The position numbers and the translations under genes were made by a program. 64,000 bases of DNA, from NCBI GenBank assembly GCA_963576475.1, contig OY754980.1, forward strand, positions 708,751 to 772,750, given 5' to 3'. Below, piece after piece: positions 55,561-64,000 of this stretch (positions are counted from its first letter, which is position 1; the number at the start of each line of letters is the position of its first letter). This DNA comes from Molanna angustata (lineage: Eukaryota; Arthropoda; Insecta; Trichoptera; Molannidae). The notes beneath the pieces are model-generated. The model made no database searches. It was not told the origin of the DNA and saw only the letters and a list, made by a program, of their open reading frames with translations.

Positions 55561-56438
55561 CTTCTTCAGTTTCTTATCGTCCACATACTACATATTATAT
55601 AAACATAGTTATTGGACTTTTACATAAAATTGGTCTATTATATTATTAACACTAGTACAGAGAGATGTGTTCTTATAATATTATATTTTTACAAGACTTC
55701 TTCATTTGAGAAATATGTAGGTATGCCTTTGATAAAAATAAAATATATATGACGTTTATTTGGAAAGAAAAAACAATTCTGAAAAACCAGAGGGAGATTT
55801 TTATTTTAGTACTAGTTTTGAAAGATGTTTGTGTATTGCGCCGTGTATGGATTTAGTTAATTTTATATAACATTGGAATCTACCAACTTATTGTTTATAT
55901 TGATAACTCCGTATGTAGGTATATATTTGCAAAGAATATTGATATTTTATATTTAAACATCCACTCCTAACTTAAATATCTAATAATAGAAATTTCAATA
56001 CTTTTCTATAGTATGTATTATTTAGTTATTGACCCAAAGGTTTAGAGTAGAGATTTCATTTAATTATTTTGATGGACATTGTATTAATTACTATATCCAT
56101 TTCTTTTAGTTTTAATATTATTAATCAACAGTGTACATTATATTTATATATTTTGTAATTTAAGTTTTTTTTCTGGTTTTATCTTGCGTACAAATACTGT
56201 GCGATCTTTATAATTTTATCAAATTAAAATATAAAAAAAAATCTTAATACAGTGTATTTATAATTTGTCATGTGTCTCTTTCCATTCAAATAAATGATTA
56301 ATTAAGTTTCAATTTTTTTATTTTTTTATAAAACAAAACATGTAATTTTCTCTAAACAATATGGTATGTAAAATAAGCCAATATCATCTTCACTTTATCT
56401 GTACAAACCTGTACTGAGGAGTGATTCATTTTTTCCAG
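55561..56438. other. Intron upstream of terminal exon F
   Basis: AT-rich, featureless, ending in the pyrimidine-rich acceptor TTCATTTTTTCCAG at 56425-56438. Confidence 0.5.
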
Positions 56439-58149
56439 ATCCGATGCTAAATATCAAGTTGACGACCAAAACGGAAAACATGTTATTCTGGAAAAAAACC
56501 TCCCTGAAAATCTTCAAATTGATGATCAAGGCCACAATAATCCTCAAATGAAATTCCCCACTTCTTACAACACACAATCATCCACAGAAACTGATCTCAT
56601 AACACTGTCCGAAGATAATGAATTAACCATCTTATCTAAAAATTTAAAACAAATTAAAACTGAAAATGATATAACATTTGATGACAACGACCATAGTAAT
56701 GGTTCTTCAAGTTCACAAGTTGATAATATGATGTTATCTAAGACATTGTCTCAAGAAACCAACTCTTCGTGTCGTTTGGATACTCATGAAAAAAATGTCC
56801 CTGAAAATCTTCAAATAGATGATCAAGGCCACAATAATCTTCAAGTGAAATTTCCCACTTCTTACAACACACAATCATCCACAGAAACTGATCTCATAAC
56901 ACTGTCCGAAGATAATGAATTAACCATCTTATCTAAAAATTTAAAACAAATTAAAACTGAAAATGATATAACATTTGATGACAACGACCATAGTAATGGT
57001 TCTTCAAGTTCACAAGTTGATAATATGATGTTATCTAAGACATTGTCTCAAGAAACCAACTCTTCATGTCGTTTGGATACTCATGAAAAAAATGTCCCTG
57101 AAAATCTTCAAATAGATGATCAAGGCCACAATAATCTTCAAGTGAAATTTCCCACTTCTTACAACACACAATCATCCACAGAAACTGATCTCATAACACT
57201 GTCCGAAGATAATGAATTAACCATCTTATCTAAAAATTTAAAACAAATTAAAACTGAAAATGATATAACATTTGATGACAACGACCATAGTAATGGTTCT
57301 TCAAGTTCACAAGTTGATAATATGATGTTATCTAAGACATTGTCTCAAGAAACCAACTCTTCATGTCGTTTGGATACTAATATACAAAATCAACGTGCTG
57401 AAACTAATCTGGATTCATTTTCTTGTGCCATGTGTGATAAATCGTTCAACAAAAAATTCAATTTGCAAAAACACCTCACTTCTCATGTAAAAGATTTTCC
57501 GTGTCCTGTATGCTCTAACAGTTACATATCACAGTTTATATTAGACTGCCATTTAAGTGAACACACCGCTACTGATATTGCCAATTACCAAAACATCCTT
57601 GTCAATTGTTACGTTGATAATTGTACCCAGTATTTTAAATCTAAGTTTCAGTTATTTTTCCATCACAAAACTCATCATAATATGCACAAAGATACATTAA
57701 GTGTCACAAAAAAACAAGTTAAACACGAATGTGGGGTGTGTAAAAAACAATATTCTACTAAATTTTCCTTGAAGCAGCATTCGAAGATTCACACCGGCGC
57801 CAGTGTGCATACTTGCCAAGTGTGTGGAGCCACTTACAAGTGGAAGAGTAGTCTCACCACCCATATAAACCTTCACAGCCAACGTAAAAAGTATAAATGT
57901 CACATATGCCGCAAGACATTCTTAAGATCAAATCTTCTTAAGGAACATCTACGCATTCACAATGGTGAAAAAAAATTTGCTTGTCCTCATTGTAAATATT
58001 GTAGCATCCAAGCGACTGTCCTTAAGAACCACATAACCAATAAACATGTGATGTGTGTACACTGTAAACAAATTATTGGAAATAAAACACAAACTATCGT
58101 TCATATATGGAAACATCATTTTGATAAATTTGACAGTACATCGTTTTAG
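56439..58149 (+). CDS. Alternative terminal exon F: triplicated linker plus eight fingers
   Basis: The acceptor TTCATTTTTTCCAG (ending 56438) is followed by A, completing Arg, then SDAKYQVDDQNGKHVILEKN and on to TAG at 58149 (570 residues; isoform of 699). Residues about 18-313 are three near-identical 99-residue units without zinc ligands, rich in Asp, Asn and Ser. Each holds a SUMO-type IKTE. Eight fingers follow: FSCAMC, FPCPVC, a CxxxxC one (VNCYVDNC), HECGVC, HTCQVC, YKCHIC, FACPHC and VMCVHC. The ATG at 56548 lies inside the first unit, so the acceptor at 56438 better explains the start of the exon. Confidence 0.87.
56491..57378 (+). repeat. 297-bp coding tandem repeat, three units
   Basis: KFPTSYNTQSSTETDLITLS starts at 56551, 56848 and 57145, a step of exactly 297 bp (99 codons). 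Units differ at only a few bases, including synonymous sites, so they are recent or kept alike by conversion. All three stay in frame. Confidence 0.95.
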
Positions 58150-58302
58150 TTCTTATTTGTTCCATAGATCATTTTTGACGAAATGAGTTATGAATGGGGT
58201 GACCTAGAGTAGATTATTACGCACCATTCAAGCAAAAAAATCATATTCAAATAGAATTTAGCCTATTTTTGATTATTTAAGAAATTCCATATCCAGGATT
58301 TA

Positions 58303-58308
58303 AATAAA
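58303..58308 (+). terminator. Poly(A) signal AATAAA for exon F
   Basis: The first AATAAA after the exon F stop, about 150 bases downstream. As the last exon seen, this probably marks the 3' end of the locus. Confidence 0.55.
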
Positions 58309-59570
58309 ATGATCATTTTTATTTGTTCCATATTCTATATTTGGACTTATTTAGCAATTTTTTTTTTGCGGGTAACAGTTCTTAAGGAGAAACCACTATA
58401 ATTGTAAGGAAAAAGCTAACACATCCAACTACAGTTTACGTTCTTATTTGTTCCATATCCACCTCTCCACCAATTGCATAGCTGCTAAGCTCTAAGAATC
58501 CCCAAAAAAGATGCGCCAAAACGGAGTTGGGCGGCGAAGTGCCCAGGGACAGAATGGGTTTTTAGGTGCAAAATAACTTATATAAATCTTAATGCTTCAA
58601 AATGTTTTTTTTTTTGAAAATTTATCTTGCGGAATGTCTTGAATGAGTTCGTTGGTCAGGTTGATCTGCTGTCTATATTACCTATATAATGGCGGACCAT
58701 CAAAGTTTTCTAAAATTCATTAAATTCCGTCAATATCGCTCATTGAAAAAAATAATAAGCACTTGTATGTGTTAAAAAGCAGGTAAATAATATTTTCACA
58801 AAGCCTTGACGACTTGGACACTTGCCTCTCAAATAATATGAGGGTCGACCTAGAACATTTTCAGTTAAATATTCTAACTACTCAAAATTAAATGAACACC
58901 ATGTATGTAATCAAAATGAATATGGCACAGTTAAGAATGAAGATATTTCTATCACTGAATGTCCATATCCATCAAAGTGAACTAAATTTTCTTATATTTG
59001 GTCCATATCCAAATAAGATTGGAAGTAATGTCTACATTTATGTATTTTATCTAAAAAAAAAATGTCTAATATATTTTTGGGTTCCTTTACTTTATACACT
59101 GGTGAATTTTCATAGTAAACTTCTAGATAGTTCTCCATCAAAACAAATAAAACTATCTCCTGTAAAATTTATCAAATAAGAACTAAGGTGACGAGTAATT
59201 AAATCAGTGATAACATATTTCACATTTATTTACAAGATTTCAGTTTGTTAAATAAATTCATGTTCCAAGGATTTACCAAAATGATATATTCACATTAAAC
59301 TTAAAAACTTCAAATAAATAAAATTCTTATACAGTCATGTTTTGTTTGTATTTATTATCTAATGAGCTGGAGCATAAAGGAGGAACAAATAAACATGGTA
59401 GATTTAACTGGGGCAACAACAAAAAATGTTATTTGATATGAAATAAAGCGGGTAATACAAAATTATAATGATGAACCCAAGGACAGCAGTACTCGGGGAA
59501 TAATACGTGCCAATCCTACTTGCCTCGTTGTCAATCAGATTTTTATTTTATTTACAATATAACTTTTTTG
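58309..59570. other. 3' flank of the locus
   Basis: No gene. The phrase TTATTTGTTCCATA recurs near 58153, 58319 and 58442. A frame at 58892-59179 has no motif. Confidence 0.4.
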
Positions 59571-59793
59571 TACATACTATACATATCCACCTCACTAGGC
59601 ATAGCCTGTACTGAGGTGGAATTTTGTACATACTATACATATCCACCTCGCTAAGCATAGCCTGTACTGAGGTGGAATTTTGTACATACTATACATATCC
59701 ACCTCGCTAGGCATAGCCTGTACTGAGGTGGAATTTTGTACATACTATACATATCCACCTCACTAGGCATAGCCTGTACTGAGGTGGAATTTC
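59571..59793 (+). repeat. 56-bp minisatellite, four units, each a hairpin
   Basis: Units begin at about 59571, 59627, 59683 and 59739 (TACATACTATACATATCCAC). Each contains CCACCTC and, 19 bases later, GAGGTGG, so each can fold into a stem. Units differ at one to three bases. Confidence 0.9.
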
Positions 59794-59836
59794 GCACAAT
59801 CACATTGAAACATTTTTATACAATATTTTCATTGTA

Positions 59837-60264
59837 TCTATATATATAAAAATGGATTTATGTATATTTGTATGTGTCTGATGAACTCTCAAACCAACCA
59901 CCCGATTGCGAGTAAACTTTGGGAATTTGTTCAGCTCATTCAGGAGAAGGTTTATGCATTATAATTTATTTATTTATTCGATATCTCACAAAAAAAATTT
60001 GGTATTGAATTGATATTTCGTGGGTTTGTTCAGTAAAAATCCTAATACCCATACATAAAATGGTACCTATATTTGTTTGAATAATTAAATAAAATTTAAA
60101 TGAATTAATGAATAGGGATGGAAGGGAAAAAAATACGGAATTATAATTAGCGAATCTAGATAAGAATGTTAAGTAATAAAAAGGAAGCATAATGAATAAT
60201 CATTTTTATGTATTTGGAGGTAAATAATTAAACAGGCAGGACAAAGTCTGCCGGGTTTTACTAG
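59837..60264 (+). mobile_element. Short non-autonomous Helitron
   Basis: It begins A|TCTATATATATAAAAATGG and ends with the hairpin GGCAG...CTGCC, eight further bases and CTAG|T (60261-60264). A 5' TC, a 3' hairpin and CTRR with insertion between A and T are the Helitron signs. The start and the CTGCCGGG near the end resemble common lepidopteran Helitrons. 428 bp, no Rep/helicase. Confidence 0.8.
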
Positions 60265-60499
60265 TGTCATATATATTTCGTGACAGTAACTTAAGTATTC
60301 TAGATAACATGATTTATCTAAAGTAATAAAACAAAAATATATCAGTCATAATATGGCCTGTTTTACTCTCGCACACATAGACACCATGTTCATCTTTGTA
60401 CTAGGTAGGGGCATAGGTAAGTGTACCTTTTCAGTTTTGTTTCTTCCCATTTATAGCAACCAGTTCATCAGTACTCCTTTAAGTACGAGATTGCTGAAC

Positions 60500-61060
60500 A
60501 TTTGATTCAGGTTCAAATTTTTATCTTGAACTGTACTAATGAGAAGTCTGATCTGGTCCTGGGTATCCTGTAACGCTTTTCATTACAGCATCTCGTTGAT
60601 AATTGATGGGAAGATAGTATCACCAGATGTACATGCTTCGTGTAATACAATTGTTTTTATGTATATTTGTCTAATGTCAAGTACACTGAATTTACGAAAC
60701 ATTTGGTCAGATAGATTTGGTTGCGCAGGGGAGTGGAGTATCAGTCGGAGATTGGTGAGCGTGACTTGAGTCATAAAGGGGCCCTTAATCCCGCATACAT
60801 GGTCGCAAGCCCATGTGGCTCGCCTGTTCTGGCTGGTACTCTGGTCGCCTGTGCTCGTGGGCCTGGATTCATGAATCCAGTGAAACCACGATTGCCTTTC
60901 TCTTTTGTATCTTATGTATGGTTTTTTATTTATGACCCTCACAACTGTTTTTTGACACAGATCTAAAGCAGCTAAGGTGTTTCCCCACCAACCCAATATT
61001 CCATACGTTAGTATATTTTGTACAAGAGCAAAATAAATAGATTTTAAAGTCTTGACGGAG
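60500..61060 (-). pseudogene. LINE C-terminal fragment with an insert
   Basis: The minus frame 60996-60583 begins GWWGNTLAALDLCQKTVVRV and ends SVLDIRQIYIKTIVL, both ordinary parts of the C-terminal region of CR1/Jockey-like LINEs. The middle (about 60740-60880) does not fit and looks like an insertion. Confidence 0.65.
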
Positions 61061-61069
61061 CATGTTTCT

Positions 61070-61404
61070 TATTTCTTTAAATATATATATAATGTGTGGA
61101 CCAGAGCCCCTGAGGTTTAAGGTACTTTTGGGAAAGCCCGAACTGAGAGCCTATGAGTGACCCTTAAGGTTTACTTACAGTAAAGACCGAACTGAGGGTT
61201 CAACTCCGTTTGGTCCAGAATTGATTCTTGGCTCCTGAAGGGAATGCAGATAGAGTAGGTACCCAAATCGCTTCCTGAGTTGGTTGTTGCTGATAGTGTC
61301 AACTCCTTTAATTCCGGACTAGATGTATTACAGTGACAATGTGGACTCATTCAACCACATCACCTTTATGCTGCCTGCTTGTCATATCAATAATAATAAT
61401 AATA
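61070..61404 (+). mobile_element. Probable retroelement 3' end with (AAT)n tail
   Basis: Non-coding, moderately GC-rich sequence ending in (AATA/AAT) repeats at about 61388-61404. Such a tail suits a LINE or SINE 3' end, but no family was recognised. Confidence 0.35.
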
Positions 61405-61489
61405 ACTTGTTGACTCCTTAAGAAATTGTATAGCGTTCTCTATGGCAGGATTTATTTTTGTTGGTGGTGTTGCTAGAGTGGTATAGTTG

Positions 61490-61654
61490 TCTATTACTAG
61501 TTGCATGTAAAACATGACATCCAACTGTCGATAGCAATAGTTGCATAGTCAAAGAAGACGTACTAAACTATGAATCCAATTATTGAATATTTTAAGATTG
61601 TTTAAGATATGTATGTAAGGATAGTATAGTATGGAGGTCAGTCCTTTTTTCCTA
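61490..61654 (-). repeat. Dispersed repeat R, copy 3, first part
   Basis: Reverse complement of 38060-38250 and 45880-46030 (AGTATGGAGGTCAGT, CCAACTGTCGATAG). Continues at 62386 after a LINE insert. Confidence 0.6.
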
Positions 61655-62385
61655 CTCAAAATATGAAAAGAGCATTATGATATGCATCATTTATCGCTCC
61701 ACGAATTTATAATACTTTACCTATGTCTCTCAAGGTAATAACTTCACAGACATTATTTAAAGCAAGAATAAAAAAATATATAGGGAATTACGGAAGGACA
61801 GAAATTGCCCAAATATTAAACATCCAAAAATAATTCTGAGAAATAATATTAAATAATATAACTACACGCTACACAAGCGGGTTCGAGGATTGTCTTTACA
61901 TTGCATCTTATTTTAAGACAAATAAACTTTAAAACATTTCTCTTTTTTTATTAGATTAATTTCAAAGAAGAAATCTTGATTTTGTATTTTATTTGATTTG
62001 TGACTCAAGTCAAATAATATTGTTACTGAGTATATACGTTGAGAAGACCACAGAGCAAATTTTAATGTCAAACTGCTACATATCATAAATGACAACAACG
62101 GGTGTGCATATTATGGTAGAAATAATATTAGAATAATAACATATCAAAATTTACTGTATCAGTTTATACTTTTGTGTTTAAGATATTGGTAACTATGTAA
62201 TATTGTAATTTACTGTGTTGTGATGTCTGGTGTCCGCTCTATGTAACTATGTATAACCAAAATGTCAAATATTTGGCTTGGTAAAATTGTAAACTGCTAG
62301 CCCTAGAACAGGGTTACCTAGTTGGGCAGCAGTAATCTTCATAATAGTCTTTGTGATAAAGGTGTGAAAAAAAAAATATGTATGT
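61655..62385 (+). pseudogene. LINE 3' end inserted in repeat R
   Basis: A plus frame starts with APRIYNTLPMSLKVITSQTL and KARIKKYIGNYG, the last coding motifs of Jockey/CR1-like LINEs. A 3' UTR ends with CCTAGTTGGGCAGCAGTAAT and a poly(A) run near 62366. The same 3' UTR ending occurs at 30958-31035. Confidence 0.65.
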
Positions 62386-62724
62386 ATGTTTGAAGATTAA
62401 GTATCAAACTATTGTAATGTCCCCGTAAATATTGTGTAGTGTATACTGCCTTTTATGGTTTTTGAGGAATATAGAAAAATTAAGCAAAAATTTAAATGTT
62501 GATAACACCTGAATGAAACAAAAATTAAAAATACTGAGTATAAAAGTTTTGTAGGCCTGTAACTATATATCTTGAAATTTTGGGCTGTGCATTGAGCGGA
62601 TCAAAATTTATAGGAGACACACAGACACACTAAATGTTGTAATCCAAATTCTAGATTAATCCATATATGCTGTGAATCCTATATGTTGGTGTTTTTTGAC
62701 TTCAAATTTGAAAAATATAGACCT
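62386..62724 (-). repeat. Dispersed repeat R, copy 3, middle part
   Basis: Reverse complement of 37970-38025 and 30790-31130 (TTGAGCGGATCAAAATTTAT, TTGGTGTTTTTTGACTTC). Cut at 62725 by a TIR element. Confidence 0.6.
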
Positions 62725-63708
62725 GTGCCCCGTTCCACCATCGTACTTTTCAACTTTGTACTTTGCAATTCGTCGGCTTGTTTTCGTTCCACCATTACAT
62801 TTTTTCGCAAAGTGAAAGTTGCGATGTGCAAAGCGAAAAGTAGACGCCTATTGCAAAGCAAATAAGCCGTTCTGTTCCACCATCGCTACTTTTCATAAAA
62901 AACTTTGCAAACCTTGCGAATGAATTGAAAAGAATATTTTGACATTTAAAATTTGCCATTCGTCGAGTTGTGAAAGTAGAAGTTGTTTGTTTAGAATTAT
63001 TGAGTAAATTTATTATAAAATTTAGCATAAATTATTGTTAGAAAGGGATGAGGAAGACGGGGTTGTAAGAAATTATAGAGAAAGGATAAATTTCGAAAAT
63101 ATTTTACCCACGCAGTTCCTCGAATATTTTCGCATAAATAGCACTCAGTGTGAATATGTCTTGATTAAGTACACGATTTATTCTGATTTTTTTTAGGTAA
63201 TTTAAACTATGTTTATGTGATTATTATGTCCGCTTTTTCTAAGTTTATATGATTATTTCACTACTCATTTAAACATATTTTAAGGTACAGAACAGCACTA
63301 AGAGAAGCAAATAATTCAGTGAAGCACCTGTTGTTTCACTGTATTAGTGATAGTGTCACTAATTACTCCAAAAATAACTCCTTTCTTTTCATTAATTATC
63401 TCCAACACGGCTATTTTTTTCTTAATATTGTCTTTCCGGCTCATTTTCTAACAACAACAACGAAATCACAGAACAGACAAGAACGAACGGTGTCAAATGA
63501 TCGTGTACGCTACGCGCGAAACACTCGGTACTACTAAGTTATCACTAGGTGTCGCTAGCGTCAATTGAAAAGACTTTGTAAATGTTTGGCGACGCCGCAA
63601 AGTGACCATTTTTTTTTCGTGGAACGCGAACGCTTTGCACTTTGCGAAATTCTCAAATCGCAAAATGAAAACTGAAAAGTTGAAAAGTACAATGGTGGAA
63701 CGGGGCAC
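62725..63708. mobile_element. TIR DNA transposon, non-autonomous
   Basis: The ends GTGCCCCGTTCCACCAT and GTACTTTTCAACTTT are mirrored at 63674-63708. The phrase GTTCCACCAT recurs three times near the left end (62732, 62786, 62875), like subterminal transposase-binding repeats. 984 bp; no transposase frame found. The target duplication is not clear. Confidence 0.7.
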
Positions 63709-63800
63709 TGGCATACAAATCTCGCATATTTTGGATTGAAGCTTTGTTGATTCAAAGAGAAATAAATTCTCTTGAACGAATTGACAGTTGGAACAGCTTG
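63709..63800 (-). repeat. Dispersed repeat R, copy 3, last part
   Basis: Reverse complement of 30700-30785 (AGAGAAATAAATTCTCTTGA). It resumes repeat R after the TIR element. Confidence 0.6.
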
Positions 63801-64000
63801 GCTGCCTGTCTGATTGTAAATAAATAATTTAATTATTTTATTGACAAATTATTAACATATCAACAGAGATGAAGTTATAGGAATATTATAGGAACTCAAG
63901 ACACCTACATATGCATTCTTATTGAGATCCCTTATCAATGCAATTTTTGAAAATTCTATATATTTTAATATAATGAGAAACTGATAAATAAGCTGAAAAA
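63801..64000. other. Unassigned AT-rich end of window
   Basis: No feature seen. Confidence 0.4.

Noticed and set aside
56491..57378. CRISPR-like or satellite array
   Set aside because: The units are contiguous, in frame and coding, with no spacers.
59571..59793. CRISPR array
   Set aside because: Direct 56-bp tandem units with no unique spacers in a eukaryotic context.

Overview
The window looks like AT-rich chromosomal DNA from an insect, most probably a moth or butterfly. It has a ZAD/C2H2 zinc-finger gene with short exons and long introns, and dense remains of insect transposons: non-LTR elements, Penelope-like elements, Harbinger-type MITEs, one short Helitron and a tRNA-derived SINE. 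No bacterial operon, tRNA, rRNA or CRISPR array was seen.

The one host gene I can support runs on the + strand from 12029 to 58149. Four small 5' exons (12029-12089, 12315-12445, 14752-14898, 17103-17152) join in frame into a 129-residue start module: a ZAD domain (CxxC...CxxC, itself split by an intron) plus a short polar linker. The fourth exon ends in phase 2 with AG. Downstream lie six long exons (20394, 21474, 38858, 43804, 50515, 56439). Each begins right after a pyrimidine-rich AG acceptor, each takes the same phase-2 junction and rebuilds an Arg codon, each encodes C2H2 fingers, and each has its own stop. The simplest reading is one locus in which a common ZAD dimerisation module is spliced to one of six zinc-finger C-termini. 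Drosophila lola and mod(mdg4) use this plan with a BTB module. Predicted isoforms are 459, 485, 598, 505, 994 and 699 residues.

Region by region: 1-12.0 kb is 5' flank made of LINE, SINE and MITE debris. 12.0-20.4 kb holds the ZAD exons, with LINE relics and a 200-bp palindrome in the introns. 20.4-22.5 kb holds terminal exons A and B. 22.8-30.7 kb is intron with MITEs, a Harbinger relic and LINE tails. 31.1-37.7 kb is a Penelope-like complex of inverted dimers separated by (AT)n tracts, including a 745-codon RT/GIY-YIG frame. 38.9-44.9 kb holds exons C and D. 45.3-49.5 kb is a deep nest of transposons. 50.5-58.1 kb holds exons E and F. 58.3-64 kb is 3' flank with a 56-bp minisatellite, a Helitron, LINE tails and a TIR element.

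Function is inferred from domains only. ZAD domains dimerise and C2H2 arrays bind DNA, so the isoforms would be nuclear transcription or chromatin factors that share a partner surface but read different DNA sites. Exon choice, expression and partners cannot be seen here.
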